A DNA stretch of 64,000 nt from Bog-105 sp021325235 (GTDB taxonomy: Bacteria > Acidobacteriota > Terriglobia > Bryobacterales > Bryobacteraceae). Shown in pieces: positions 1-9,477 of this stretch. The translations under genes were made by a program, and so were the position numbers. The notes beneath the pieces were generated by a model that was not told the origin of the DNA, ran no database searches, and saw only the letters and a program-made list of their open reading frames with translations. Location of the stretch: contig DATGMC010000009.1 in the NCBI GenBank assembly GCA_035293825.1, forward strand, positions 11,240 to 75,239, given 5' to 3'. Every line of letters begins with the position of its first letter. Positions within the stretch are counted from its first letter, which is position 1.

Positions 1-1
1 T

Positions 2-1399
2 CTCACCTTTTACCTTCTTTCTAATGCTGTTGTGCTGCCGGCCAGCGGCTGGTTCTCGCTGCGGTTCGGCCGCCGTCGCTTCCTGATCGCGTCGATTGTG
101 ATTTTCACCATCGCCTCGTTCTTTTGTGGCGCAGCAACCAGCCTGCTCGCCATTTTGATCGCACGCCTGGTGCAGGGTGCGGGAGGCGGCGCGCTGCAGC
201 CGCTTTCGCAAGCCATCCTGACCGAAAGTTTCCCGCCTGAAAAGCGCGGAATGGCCATGGGCATGTTCGGCCTGGGCGTAGTGGTCGCGCCGATCCTCGG
301 ACCCACGCTCGGTGGCTGGCTCACCGACGCCTATTCCTGGCGCTGGGCGTTTTACATCAACATTCCCTTCGGAATTCTTGCCATCATCCTGATCCTCCGA
401 TTTGTAAAGGATCCGCCTTACATCACGAACGCCAACCCTGGCAAACTCGACTGGACCGGTTTCGGCTTGCTCGCTCTTTCTTTGGGCTGCATGCAGGTGA
501 TCCTCGATCGCGGTCAGCAGGACGACTGGTTCGGCGCAATCTGGCTGCGCTGGGCCTTCGGCGTGATGATCGTCACCGGCATCCTCTTCATCATCGGCCA
601 GCTCACACGCGAGAAGCCGCTTGTCGATCTGAAGGTCTTTACGAATCGCAACTTCACCATGGGATCGCTGCTGATCTTCTTATTCGGCGCTTCCATCTAC
701 GGCGCTGTGACGCTGCTCCCGCTTTTCTATCAGTCCATGATGGATTACTCCGCCTGGTGGGCCGGACTTGCGGTCTCGCCGCGCGGTATTGGCGCAATCG
801 TTGCCATGCCGCTGGTCGGCATGCTGGTTTCGCGCATCGATACGCGCATTCTGGTCTCCCTAGGCTTTGGCGGATTTGGCATCTGCAGCCTGATCTGGGG
901 ATTCCTGAACCTGCAGATTTCACCCTGGTCGCTGACCATTCCGATCGTTTTGAGCGGCGCGGCGGCCGGCATGGTGTTTGTTCCTCTTTCGGTGGTCGCG
1001 CTCGGCGATCTTCCGCCCGAAGCCATTGGAAACGGCAGCGGAGTTTACAACCTGCTGCGCAACGTCGGCGGAAGCATCGGCATCTCTGTGGTCGACACGA
1101 TTCTGGCGCGCCATCAGCAACTGCATCAGAACGAACTCGTCCAGCACGTTGTGCAGGGCTCGCCCGTTTATCAACATCACTTAAATACGTGGACGCAGTA
1201 CTTCTCGCAATATATGAGTCCGACGACTGCGCAGCAGGTGGCGGTGGGGCAGGTTGCGCGGACCGTCGGTCAACAGGCGATGCTATGGTCTTATATCGAC
1301 GATCTGCGTTATATGGGCCTGGCCTGTTTACTCTGCGTGCCGATCGTGTGGGGCTTAAAGAAAGTACGTGCCCGCGGAATGCCTTCCGGCGCGCACTAA
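2..1399 (+). CDS. DHA2-family MFS multidrug exporter, 5'-truncated by window edge
   Basis: The frame is open from base 2, so the GTG at 32 is internal and the true start lies outside the window. The visible part gives about 465 residues of a 14-helix drug:H+ antiporter of the EmrB/QacA type in the inner membrane. MFS motif A is seen as GWFSLRFGRRRF close to the cut end, and motif C as APILGPTLGGWL. The family is usually about 510-530 residues, so roughly the first helix is missing. EmrB-type pumps normally work with a membrane-fusion protein (EmrA), which would be expected upstream. The substrate cannot be read from the sequence. A bidirectional terminator follows 25 bases after the stop. Confidence 0.9.
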   Translation, partial: LTFYLLSNAVVLPASGWFSLRFGRRRFLIASIVIFTIASFFCGAATSLLAILIARLVQGAGGGALQPLSQAILTESFPPEKRGMAMGMFGLGVVVAPILGPTLGGWLTDAYSWRWAFYINIPFGILAIILILRFVKDPPYITNANPGKLDWTGFGLLALSLGCMQVILDRGQQDDWFGAIWLRWAFGVMIVTGILFIIGQLTREKPLVDLKVFTNRNFTMGSLLIFLFGASIYGAVTLLPLFYQSMMDYSAWWAGLAVSPRGIGAIVAMPLVGMLVSRIDTRILVSLGFGGFGICSLIWGFLNLQISPWSLTIPIVLSGAAAGMVFVPLSVVALGDLPPEAIGNGSGVYNLLRNVGGSIGISVVDTILARHQQLHQNELVQHVVQGSPVYQHHLNTWTQYFSQYMSPTTAQQVAVGQVARTVGQQAMLWSYIDDLRYMGLACLLCVPIVWGLKKVRARGMPSGAH

Positions 1400-1424
1400 A
1401 ACCGTTCTTCCTTACAAAAACAAA

Positions 1425-1455
1425 ACAGCCGCGAGACGGGAAATCTCGCGGCTGT
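1425..1455. terminator. Bidirectional intrinsic terminator
   Basis: A perfect 12-bp stem (1425-1436 with 1444-1455) closes a 7-base loop between two convergent genes. On the minus strand it is followed by a T-rich tract, the complement of the A-run around 1415-1424, which is a strong terminator for the PEP-CTERM gene. On the plus strand only CTTGTT follows, so termination of the MFS gene is probably weaker. Confidence 0.8.
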
Positions 1456-1482
1456 CTTGTTGGAACAGAGGCTAAGAACGAA

Positions 1483-2220
1483 CTAGGCCTTCAGCCGGCG
1501 GCGAATGCCGAAGCCGGCCAGAGCGCCACCGAAGCCCAGAAGAGCAAGGCTCGAAGGTTCCGGAGTAGCCGTGAAAGAAGAGCTGCTGCCCGCCACACCG
1601 GCGAACTCGAACGAGATAACGCTGCTCGTAGCCGTCAGTGTGGTGAACGGAGTCGCCGTGTTGATGATCACGTACGCGCTGCCGCCCGCACCCTGATATC
1701 CATTGGAAACAAAACCGCTCGCAGCTTTCTGCACATCGGCGCCGGTGACGGTGAAGTTGGCGGCGTCATTCAGCGTGATGGAGTTGCCGGTATCGATCGA
1801 ACCCCACAGCAGCGCCAGCGAACGCTCGGGCGTCGCGAAAGTGATTGTGATCGTACCAGTACCGGTCGAGAGGTAATTACCGGAGGCCGCCGGATTCGAC
1901 GTAAGCGCCGAACCGTAATCGCCCGTGAGATAAAGCGGCTGACCACCGCTCACTCCAGCTACCGGAATGGCATAGTTGCCGCTCGAGGCGCCCTGCACGA
2001 CGCCCTGGTTGGAGGCGACGTTGAAATCAACCGTGAAGCCGCTGCCCACGATATTGCTGTTGCCGGTCGGCAGCCCGCTCAGAACGATCGGGGTGAGCGT
2101 TCCGGTGGGAGCCGTCGGTGAATAAAGGCTGGCCGAAAGCGAATCCGCGAATGCGGCGCCGCTTCCGAGTGCGACGGTGAGAGCCGCCGCAGCCATGATG
2201 TTGGAAACGAGTCTAGACAT
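1483..2220 (-). CDS. PEP-CTERM sorting domain protein
   Basis: This is a 245-aa exported protein. It has an N-terminal signal peptide (hydrophobic core around residues 8-24, ending AFA) and a C-terminal PEP-CTERM tripartite tail: the PEPSS motif, a hydrophobic helix and the basic end RRRLKA. Proteins of this class are recognised by exosortase (EpsH/XrtA type), which cleaves near the PEP motif during export and surface anchoring, usually together with exopolysaccharide. The body is Gly/Ser/Thr-rich and predicted beta-strand, with no enzymatic motif seen. A GGAG ribosome site lies about 6 bases before the ATG. No exosortase gene is in the window. The specific role is unknown. Confidence 0.85.
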   Translation of the reverse strand: MSRLVSNIMAAAALTVALGSGAAFADSLSASLYSPTAPTGTLTPIVLSGLPTGNSNIVGSGFTVDFNVASNQGVVQGASSGNYAIPVAGVSGGQPLYLTGDYGSALTSNPAASGNYLSTGTGTITITFATPERSLALLWGSIDTGNSITLNDAANFTVTGADVQKAASGFVSNGYQGAGGSAYVIINTATPFTTLTATSSVISFEFAGVAGSSSSFTATPEPSSLALLGFGGALAGFGIRRRLKA

Positions 2221-2453
2221 GTATCTCCGAATGAATCAATAAAATGCCGCAGACACCTAGATCTGTCGGGTTAACAATTACCGGTTCGAGCTATCTTTGT
2301 GTTTTTCGGGGAGGAGGATCCCCTACGAAATCCTGACGGATTTCGATTACCTGGATGAGCTCACAAAATGATTGCTGACCGTATTCAAACACGCGCAGCA
2401 GCCCTTTGGGTAGTTATGGGAGTAACTACCCATCTTCGTGAGCAGGGGCAGTT
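2221..2453. other. Intergenic region with two hairpins between pyc and the PEP-CTERM gene
   Basis: No gene was found here. It holds a 10-bp stem at 2407-2416/2423-2432 with a 6-base loop, about 22 bases past the pyruvate carboxylase stop, and a second 8-bp stem at 2326-2333/2338-2345 with a TGAC tetraloop. Neither is followed by a T-tract on the minus strand, so they could be Rho-dependent or 3'-end-stabilising hairpins. The promoter of the PEP-CTERM gene should also lie in this stretch, next to 2221. Confidence 0.4.
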
Positions 2454-5400
2454 CTACTCGATTGTCAGTAGCAAATCCCGCGCTTCCACTGTGTCGCGAG
2501 CCTTCACCAGAACTTCCGTGACACTACCCGTCTTCGGCGCATACACCGTCGTCTGCATCTTCATCGCTTCCAGCACCAGCAGCCGGTCGCCCTTTTCGAC
2601 GGGCTCTCCAGTCTTCACATAGACGATCGAAATGGCCCCGGGAATCGGTGCTGGCACATGTCCCGCCTGCGACGGATCCGCCTTACGCCGCGCGCTGGCT
2701 TCCGCTTTAATCGAGTTGTCCCGAATTTCGACCTGCCTCGGCTGCCCGTTCAGTTCGAAGAACACCGTGCGCATACCATCTGCACGCGCCTCGCCTACGG
2801 TAAGCAGGCGGATGATCAGCGTCTTGCCCGGTTCGAGCTCGACCGTAACTTCTTCGCGCTCCCCTAAACCGTAGAGGAACGCCGGCGTGGGCAGTACATC
2901 GAGATCGCCGAAGCGATTGCGAGCGTCGGCGAACTTTTCGTACACCTGCGGATACATCAGGTAACTGAGCAGATCGGTGCGCGTGTGCGATCCCGATTTT
3001 TCGGCTACGGTTCGAGCCGCTTCCTCGAGATTCGCCGGGGGTAGATTCGCGCCTGGCCGACCCTCGGCTGGTTTGCGGCCTCGCAGCACGACTTCCTGCA
3101 TTCTTTTCGGCCAGCCGCCCTCCGGCTGCCCGAGCGAACCCATGAACATATCGGCAACCGAGTTGGGCAACGTGAGGTGATGATCGAGCGGCAGATTCTC
3201 CAGCTCTTTCACACTCATGTCATGGCTGATCAGATACAGTGCCAGATCGCCCACAACCTTACTGGAAGGCGTGACCTTAACGATGTCGCCGAAAGCCATA
3301 TTGACATCGGCATACATGCGCGCGATGTCGGGCCAGCGCCCGCCCAAGCCCATCGCCTCGGCCTGCGCTTTCAGATTCGTGTACTGGCCGCCCGGCATCT
3401 CGTGGATGTACACATCGGAGCTCCCCGATTTGGGCGCTTCGTCGAACGGTGCGTAGTAGGCGCGCACCGTTTCCCAATAATCCGAGCAGCGGTTCAGAGC
3501 ATCAAAGTTGAGCCCGGTATCGCGGTCCGTATGCGCCAGCCCGGCCACGATGGAGTTCAGATTTGGTTGGCTGGTCGTGCCACTCATCGAAGAAATAGCG
3601 CCATCCGCAATCTGCACGCCGGCCTCGGAAGCCTTGAGAATCGTCGCCGCGTTGACACCGCTCGTGTCGTGCGTATGCAGATGAATGGGCACCCCGACTT
3701 CTTCCCGCAACGCTTTGACGAGCTTGTAGGCGGCATATGGCCTGAGCAGTCCGGCCATATCCTTGATGGCCAGAATGTGCGTACCCATGCGCTCCAGCTC
3801 TTTCGCCAACCGTATGTAGTATTCGAGAGAGTACTTCTCGCGCTTCGGGTCGAGAATATCGCCGGTATAGCAGATCGCCGCTTCGCACACGCGCCCGGTC
3901 TCGAGCGTGGCTTCGACAGCCACCTGCATATTCGGCATCCAGTTGAGTGAATCGAAGATGCGGAATATGTCGATCCCCTGGGCTGCGGCTTCGCGGATGA
4001 ACTCGCGCACCACGTTGTCCGGATAGGCCGTGTAGCCAACCGCATTCGAGGCGCGCAGCAGCATTTGGAAGCAGATATTCGGCACCTTTTCGCGCAGCGC
4101 CTGCAGCCGTTTCCACGGATCTTCGAGCAGAAAGCGCATCGACACATCGAACGTCGCCCCGCCCCACATTTCAAGCGAGTAGAGCTGCGGCAATTCGCGC
4201 CCCACATAACCTGCAATCCGCAGCATGTCGAAGGTGCGCACACGCGTGGCCATCAACGATTGATGCGCGTCGCGGAAGGTGGTATCCGTGAGCAGAAGGC
4301 GCTTTTGCGCGAGCGTCCATTCGGCAAATTTTTTCGGTCCCAGCCTGTCCAGCAGGTTCCGCGTGCCTTCGGGAATTTCGCGGATGCTCGATTCGGGAAT
4401 GCGCGGCTCGCGAATGGTCGCTGGCTTTGGTTTGCCTTTTACCTCCGGATTGCCGTTCACGATCACATCGGCCAGGTAGGTCAGCAGCCGGGTCGCCCGG
4501 TCGCGGCGCGGAGTGAAGTCGAAGAGTTCGGGCGTGTCGTCGAGGAACGACGTTGTCATCTCACCGGAACGAAAAGTCGGGTGATTGACGACATTCTCGA
4601 GAAACGGAATATTGGTGTTAACGCCGCGTATACGAAACTCCCGCAGCGCGCGATCCATCCGCTGGCAGGCCTGCTTGAAATCACGCCCCCACGACGTGAC
4701 CTTGACCAGCAGCGAATCGTAATACGGTGAGATCACCGCCCCGCCGTAAGCCGAAGCGCCGTCCAGCCGAATACCAAAGCCCGCCGGTGAGCGATATGTC
4801 TGCAGGCGTCCGTAGTCGGGCCGAAAGTTGTTCGATGGATCCTCGGTGGTGACCCGGCATTGCAGCGCCGTCCCGTGCAGCGGAATGTCCTGCTGCCGCG
4901 GCAGATTCATCTCTTCGCCATGCAGCTCGTGGCCCTGCGCGATCTGAATCTGCGAGCGCACGATGTCGATCCCCGTGATCATCTCCGTCACGGTATGCTC
5001 CACCTGCACCCGCGGATTGACTTCGATGAAGAACCACTCGTTCGTATCAGCGTCAACCAGGAACTCAACCGTGCCCGCGTTGTAGTAATTCGCTTCGCGC
5101 GCGAGAGCCACCGCGGCATCGGCCAACTCCTGGCGAACCTTGAGCGGCAAACCAATCGCGGGCGCAACTTCGACTACCTTTTGATGCCGCCGCTGCACCG
5201 AACAATCGCGCTCATAAAGATGAAGCAGATTGCCGTGCGTATCGCCCAGAATCTGTATTTCCACGTGCTTCGCGCGCCGGATGAAGCGCTCCAGAAACAC
5301 GGCCGGATTGCCGAATGCGGCAGCAGCTTCATCGCTCGCTTCCTGCAGCTTCGCCAGAAAATCGGCTGGCGAATCGACCACGCGCATACCGCGCCCGCCT

Positions 5401-5891
5401 CCGCCGAAGGCAGCTTTGATAATGAGCGGAAAGCCAATCTCGCGTGCGATTTCGGCAGCTTTCGGATTGCGCGGATCAAGCGGTTCTTCCGTTCCGGGAA
5501 CAATGCGGATCTTCGCTTTTTGCGCCAGCTTGCGGGCGGCCGTTTTGTCGCCGAGCGATTCGATGGTTTCGGCGCTCGGTCCGACGAATGTTATCCCCGC
5601 GGCTTGGCAGGCGCGAGGAAGAGCCGGATTCTCGGAGAGAAAACCGTAGCCCGGATGGATCGCATCGACTTCTTTTTCTGCCGCCAGGCGAACAATGTTT
5701 TCAACATCCAGATAGGCCTGCACCGGCCCTTTCCCCTGGCCAATCAAATAAGCTTCGTCGGCTTTGAAACGGTGGAGGTTAAGGCGGTCTTCCTGCGAGT
5801 AAACGGCCACTGTGCGCAGGCCCAGTTCGTTCGCCGCGCGCAGAATACGAATAGCAATCTCACCACGGTTTAAAGCGAGCAGTTTCTTCAT
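2454..5891 (-). CDS. pyc: Pyruvate carboxylase
   Basis: At 1145 aa this is the full length of single-chain pyruvate carboxylase, the anaplerotic enzyme that makes oxaloacetate from pyruvate, bicarbonate and ATP. Order of domains: ATP-grasp biotin carboxylase (about 1-450, starting LALNRGEIAIRILRAA, with a Gly-rich loop GGGGRGMR); carboxyltransferase TIM barrel (about 530-800) opening with DTTFRDAHQSLMATR; the conserved carboxyltransferase lysine in AIKDMAGLLRP; the PYC/OADA domain; and a C-terminal biotinyl domain with biotin attached at Lys1111 in EAMKMQT. The start is the ATG at 5889-5891. It is transcribed divergently from the amidohydrolase gene at 5985. It stands alone, as is common for this gene. 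Confidence 0.97.
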   Translation of the reverse strand: MKKLLALNRGEIAIRILRAANELGLRTVAVYSQEDRLNLHRFKADEAYLIGQGKGPVQAYLDVENIVRLAAEKEVDAIHPGYGFLSENPALPRACQAAGITFVGPSAETIESLGDKTAARKLAQKAKIRIVPGTEEPLDPRNPKAAEIAREIGFPLIIKAAFGGGGRGMRVVDSPADFLAKLQEASDEAAAAFGNPAVFLERFIRRAKHVEIQILGDTHGNLLHLYERDCSVQRRHQKVVEVAPAIGLPLKVRQELADAAVALAREANYYNAGTVEFLVDADTNEWFFIEVNPRVQVEHTVTEMITGIDIVRSQIQIAQGHELHGEEMNLPRQQDIPLHGTALQCRVTTEDPSNNFRPDYGRLQTYRSPAGFGIRLDGASAYGGAVISPYYDSLLVKVTSWGRDFKQACQRMDRALREFRIRGVNTNIPFLENVVNHPTFRSGEMTTSFLDDTPELFDFTPRRDRATRLLTYLADVIVNGNPEVKGKPKPATIREPRIPESSIREIPEGTRNLLDRLGPKKFAEWTLAQKRLLLTDTTFRDAHQSLMATRVRTFDMLRIAGYVGRELPQLYSLEMWGGATFDVSMRFLLEDPWKRLQALREKVPNICFQMLLRASNAVGYTAYPDNVVREFIREAAAQGIDIFRIFDSLNWMPNMQVAVEATLETGRVCEAAICYTGDILDPKREKYSLEYYIRLAKELERMGTHILAIKDMAGLLRPYAAYKLVKALREEVGVPIHLHTHDTSGVNAATILKASEAGVQIADGAISSMSGTTSQPNLNSIVAGLAHTDRDTGLNFDALNRCSDYWETVRAYYAPFDEAPKSGSSDVYIHEMPGGQYTNLKAQAEAMGLGGRWPDIARMYADVNMAFGDIVKVTPSSKVVGDLALYLISHDMSVKELENLPLDHHLTLPNSVADMFMGSLGQPEGGWPKRMQEVVLRGRKPAEGRPGANLPPANLEEAARTVAEKSGSHTRTDLLSYLMYPQVYEKFADARNRFGDLDVLPTPAFLYGLGEREEVTVELEPGKTLIIRLLTVGEARADGMRTVFFELNGQPRQVEIRDNSIKAEASARRKADPSQAGHVPAPIPGAISIVYVKTGEPVEKGDRLLVLEAMKMQTTVYAPKTGSVTEVLVKARDTVEARDLLLTIE

Positions 5892-5984
5892 CGGGAAATG
5901 CGGAGGGAAGCGTTAGGGTAACATGTGATCCGATTGCCACCGGCGCGCAGTACGCCAGTCAATCCAAGACAAAAGGAGCGCTCC

Positions 5985-6992
5985 GTGAAATCTGATCTCG
6001 CCATCTGTTTTTGCTTCCTGGCCGCATCCTGTATCACTGCGCCGGCGTCTTTGGCCCAGAACACCGGCTCCGATGTTCCGCCCGTGATCGATGTACACGT
6101 TCATGCCATGGACGATATCCCGTTCGGCGCGCCCATGTGCCCCAATACCGCGAAATTCACCGCCTCGGATCCCGCTACGAAGGAAGCGCCGTTTGGCTGG
6201 GTTCAGGAAGAATGCACCCCCAAGCTGTATCCGTCCGCCAAAGGCGAATACAGGAAGGATGTGCTGGCTGAAATGGAGCGCCTTAATGTCACCGCCGTTG
6301 TCTTCGGCGATCCGGACTCGGTTGCCAAATGGAAAGCCGCTGCGCCCGGACGTGTCATCCCGGGCACCACTTTCACCAGGGGAATGGGCGAGGGCGGCCG
6401 CGTTCCGCTCGATGAGCTTCGCAAGGACTTCACCAGCGGTGGATTCAAAGTGATGGGCGAGATCGGGCTGCAATATGAGGGTCTCTCACCGAGCGACCCG
6501 AGTGTCGATCAATATTTTGCGCTCGCCGAACAACTCGACATACCGGTTGCCATCCACATGGGTACCGGCGGTTCGGGGCGTGCCAACATCACCTCGCCCA
6601 AATTTCGTGGATCCAAAGGCGATCCGCTGCTGCTCGAAGATCTGTTAGCCCGTCATCCAAAGCTGCGCGTCCAGGTCATGCATGCCGGCTATCCCATGAT
6701 CGACAACATGCTGACACTGCTGCAGGCGAACTCGCATGTGTATGTCGACGTAGCCGGCCTGATCTGGAGTTATCCGTTAAAAGAAGTCAATCGCTACATC
6801 GAGCGTCTTGTCGAAGCCGGGTTTGAAGATCGCGTTATGTTCGGAACCGATCAGCTGGTGTGGCCCAAACTAATGGCTTATTCCATAAGCATCATTCAGA
6901 ACGCCGATTATCTGACACCCGAACAGAAGCGCGACATCTTGTATAACAATGCCGCACGATTCCTGCGTCTCGATCAGAAGAAGACGGAATAA
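5985..6992 (+). CDS. Exported amidohydrolase-2 family metal-dependent hydrolase
   Basis: This is a 335-aa TIM-barrel hydrolase of the amidohydrolase-2 (PF04909-like) family. The first metal motif is VIDVHVHA, further histidines occur in VAIHMGTGG and VQVMHAGYP, and the late aspartate lies in FGTDQLVW. The GTG at 5985 is preferred to the longer reading from 5925: an AAAGGAG ribosome site lies just upstream, and translation from 5985 gives a clean Sec signal peptide ending around ASLAQ. The protein therefore acts in the periplasm. Family members decarboxylate or hydrolyse aromatic and lactone substrates, but the substrate here is not deducible. Confidence 0.82.
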   Translation: MKSDLAICFCFLAASCITAPASLAQNTGSDVPPVIDVHVHAMDDIPFGAPMCPNTAKFTASDPATKEAPFGWVQEECTPKLYPSAKGEYRKDVLAEMERLNVTAVVFGDPDSVAKWKAAAPGRVIPGTTFTRGMGEGGRVPLDELRKDFTSGGFKVMGEIGLQYEGLSPSDPSVDQYFALAEQLDIPVAIHMGTGGSGRANITSPKFRGSKGDPLLLEDLLARHPKLRVQVMHAGYPMIDNMLTLLQANSHVYVDVAGLIWSYPLKEVNRYIERLVEAGFEDRVMFGTDQLVWPKLMAYSISIIQNADYLTPEQKRDILYNNAARFLRLDQKKTE

Positions 6993-7013
6993 GAAGGCGC
7001 GTCGAAAACGAAC

Positions 7014-8042
7014 TCAGGAAAACGAACGCCACCATTCCGAGCGCAGTTCTTCGCCTGCCGTTACCTCTGAAGGGACACCGGGCGTCGGCGACCAGAGCCG
7101 CACCCCTGCCATCTTCCAGAGGGCCTCGATCGGCTGGCGCCAGTGATGGAATGCCAGATCAAATAAGCCCCAGTGAATCGGCATCAGCAGACCGCGGCTG
7201 CCCAGCGCACGAAAGCTGCGAACTGCGCCTTCGGCGTCCGTATGAATATCGGCCCACAACCCGTCGGCGGCGCCGATTCCGAGCATGGCCAGATCGAAGG
7301 GGCCAAAACGCGCTCCAATTTCACCGAAGCCTTCCCACTCGCCTGTATCGGCTCCATAGTAAAGACGATGCTCCGGTCCGGCAATAGCGAACGAAGCCCA
7401 CAGAGTATGGAATCGATCGAAAAGCCCGCGCCCGGAAAAGTGCCGCGCTGGTACAGCCGTGATCCGGATGCTGCCCGCCCGCACGTCATCCATCCAGTTC
7501 AGCTCGCGGCAGCGCGCAGCAGGCACCCCAAGCCGCCTCGCCAGCTTGCCCACTCCGAGCGGCATGATCCACTGCGCATCTCGCGTTGCAGATAACCCGG
7601 CGAGCGTGCGCACCGTCTCTGTCCCAAAGTGATCGTAATGATCGTGTGAAAGAATTACCGCATCGAGCTTTGGAAGGTCAGCCAGACGGAGCGGCGCGCG
7701 AAAAAATCGCTTCGGCCCGAACCAGTTCGTCGGTGCGGCGCGCGGTTCCCAGACCGGGTCGATCAGAATGCGCGTACCGTCGATCTCAACCAGCGACGTC
7801 GCATGTCCGATCCAGGTAATGCGCAGTCCGGAGCGCGGCGCCCGCTCGTAAATAGCCGGATCGGTATGAAAAGGACCGAGCGGAGTGCGCGGCAGGCGGT
7901 TGCCGGAGAGGAAGAATTTTGGCCCGACTTTGAACAGCAGCGAAAGCCCGCCTACCCGGGTCGGCACCGGATTGAGATACCGCCTCCCTTCCCGCCGGGC
8001 AGGCGCCAGCAGGCCGGTTAGCTCACTTAGGGTTTCGCTCAC
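7014..8042 (-). CDS. MBL-fold metallohydrolase, NAPE-PLD/UlaG-like
   Basis: This 342-aa metallo-beta-lactamase-fold hydrolase has the signature ILSHDHYDHFGT (HxHxDH), an upstream ITWIGHATSLVEIDG strand typical of the beta-lactamase_2 subgroup (NAPE-hydrolysing phospholipase D and UlaG-like proteins), and late metal histidines in AVPARHFSGRG and PIHWGLFDLAFHHW. The start is GTG with a weak ribosome site. No signal peptide is apparent, so it is probably cytoplasmic. Members hydrolyse phosphodiesters or lactones, but the substrate is not deducible. It is convergent with the amidohydrolase gene. Confidence 0.85.
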   Translation of the reverse strand: MSETLSELTGLLAPARREGRRYLNPVPTRVGGLSLLFKVGPKFFLSGNRLPRTPLGPFHTDPAIYERAPRSGLRITWIGHATSLVEIDGTRILIDPVWEPRAAPTNWFGPKRFFRAPLRLADLPKLDAVILSHDHYDHFGTETVRTLAGLSATRDAQWIMPLGVGKLARRLGVPAARCRELNWMDDVRAGSIRITAVPARHFSGRGLFDRFHTLWASFAIAGPEHRLYYGADTGEWEGFGEIGARFGPFDLAMLGIGAADGLWADIHTDAEGAVRSFRALGSRGLLMPIHWGLFDLAFHHWRQPIEALWKMAGVRLWSPTPGVPSEVTAGEELRSEWWRSFS

Positions 8043-8099
8043 CTTTGTTGGATGTGAGCCTTGCCCGGCAGGATCCGGTTTGTTTGAGCCTCTAGGCCC

Positions 8100-8876
8100 T
8101 TACGGATTCACCGACAGTGCATCCAGACCAAGGCTGGCCGCATCTACAAACGCTCCGCCACTCTCGCCGGATACCCCTGCCGGCCTGGCCTCGACCACCG
8201 CCTCTTCCCCGGTTTGCGTAAGCCGTACGCACCAGACCCAGAGGCATAGCGTGCAACTGCCCATCATGACGAGATTGATCAGCGTGCGGGCCGCATGATC
8301 GCCGGTGAAGACGTCGGTCATGAAGACAGCCCACCCCGGAATCAGCCCGCCGTACAACGCGAGCAGCCAGCGGTGCAGCACCACGTTGCGCCGCATGCGG
8401 ATGGGAAAAACCGAAAACCACAGCGCCATGCCCAGCAAATAGCCGGTTATGGAGAAGCTCACCCAGCGCAGCGCCTGCATCGCGATATGAGCGTGAACGG
8501 GCAGGTTGGCGCGGGCCGGAATAAACAGCGCCATAGAGCCCGTCCCGATGCAGATGCCGAGGGCGAAAATCAGGCCGAAGCCGCTCGCGGCGACGTGGGC
8601 AAGCTTCGGGTAATACTCGAGAATCAGCTTTGTCAGCTCGAGCGTTGCGCCGCAGAGGACAACCAAGCGGATGAGCTCGAATACCGCCCAGAGCTTCACG
8701 TACGTCCAGCTGCGGTAATCAAAGGGAAGCAGCGCCATCTGCTGGGCCAGGCCAACCGCGATCAGGCTGGTGAACCAGCGGTACCGGCTCCAAAGCTTGC
8801 GTGAAACGAGCAGAAAAATCAGGGCGCATTCAGATAACACCCACGCCCAGCGCAAAACGATGAATAAGGTATCCAA
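8100..8876 (-). CDS. Hypothetical multi-pass membrane protein
   Basis: This 258-aa protein has about six or seven hydrophobic segments and no family I recognise. The start is a TTG reading MDTLFIVLRWAWVLSE, directly a transmembrane helix. Two segments carry basic loop residues (RKLWSRYRW, FPIRMRRNVVLHRW), giving a plausible positive-inside topology. It sits upstream of the MBL hydrolase on the same strand with a gap of about 57 bases, so they may be co-transcribed. Clean, ungapped hydrophobic patterning and GC-ending codons support a real gene. Confidence 0.6.
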   Translation of the reverse strand: MDTLFIVLRWAWVLSECALIFLLVSRKLWSRYRWFTSLIAVGLAQQMALLPFDYRSWTYVKLWAVFELIRLVVLCGATLELTKLILEYYPKLAHVAASGFGLIFALGICIGTGSMALFIPARANLPVHAHIAMQALRWVSFSITGYLLGMALWFSVFPIRMRRNVVLHRWLLALYGGLIPGWAVFMTDVFTGDHAARTLINLVMMGSCTLCLWVWCVRLTQTGEEAVVEARPAGVSGESGGAFVDAASLGLDALSVNP

Positions 8877-8921
8877 CGAGACGCTTGCCCCCTTTGATAT
8901 ATGAACGGCTGAAAAGGCGGT

Positions 8922-9149
8922 TTAGTGGCCCAGAATGACGCCCAGCAGGCTCAGGATGGTCCTCAGCGTACTGGAGGCGTCGCTTGAGCCGCCACTCGGG
9001 TTCGTGCTTCCGTTCGGCGAAGCCTGGCTGGAAGGAGGAGGTGTCGTCGGCGGGTCCGGGATAGGACCGTCGTTTGCAAAACAAGCGGTAGTCACAATGC
9101 AGGCCAAAATTCCGGCGCGTACACTACGATTCAATCGGTTCATGGACAT
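8922..9149 (-). CDS. Small secreted Pro/Ser-rich protein
   Basis: This is a 75-aa protein with a signal peptide (basic start, hydrophobic core, ending CFA-ND), then a low-complexity Pro/Ser/Thr/Gly stretch, and a short hydrophobic C-terminus SLLGVILGH. The ATG at 9147-9149 has AAAGGA about 12 bases upstream. The cysteine before the cleavage site does not form a good lipobox. There is no known family. The hydrophobic tail could be a peripheral membrane or amyloid-like element, which is speculation. It lies upstream of the membrane-protein gene on the same strand, separated by 45 bases. Confidence 0.5.
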   Translation of the reverse strand: MSMNRLNRSVRAGILACIVTTACFANDGPIPDPPTTPPPSSQASPNGSTNPSGGSSDASSTLRTILSLLGVILGH

Positions 9150-9477
9150 TACGGGTATCGATCCTTTCTTTGCTCCCGGCCAGTACGGTGGTGTGCGGGC
9201 AGGCTCGAAACTCTCAACAAAAATTGTGGCCGGAACAGGTCGGATATTCCCTAGGCTTTCGCTCCATACCCGCCTGCACCGCGTTTTGGATTAAGTAAAG
9301 TTGAACCAAATCGGCTGTCATCCGTCTGTCTTGCAGGAAGGAGCGATGCGCACGCGAAGGAAGCAGTACTGACGAACCAATCAGCCGTACCTGGTTTCGC
9401 TTCGACCCCAAAACCGGCGTGAGCAAAACTCGATTTTCTCTATACTGAAAGGTAACCGCCTCAGAAGGGCTTTCTAC
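9150..9477. promoter_or_regulatory. Divergent intergenic region upstream of the DegP gene
   Basis: No convincing gene lies in these 328 bases. A TATACT hexamer at 9441-9446, about 30 bases before the protease ATG, is a good -10 candidate, but the matching -35 is poor. An alternative sigma factor or an activator may be used, as is common for HtrA genes. The other end must carry the promoter of the small secreted protein on the minus strand. A 70-codon minus-strand reading frame (9214-9426) has no protein-like features and was not called. Confidence 0.4.

Noticed and set aside
4065..5873. Plus-strand frames antisense to pyruvate carboxylase (4065-4730, 4860-5873)
   Set aside because: Shadows of codon bias; the minus-strand enzyme is complete.
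9214..9426. 70-codon minus-strand frame before the protease gene
   Set aside because: No start site, no conserved pattern, and it would cover the protease promoter.
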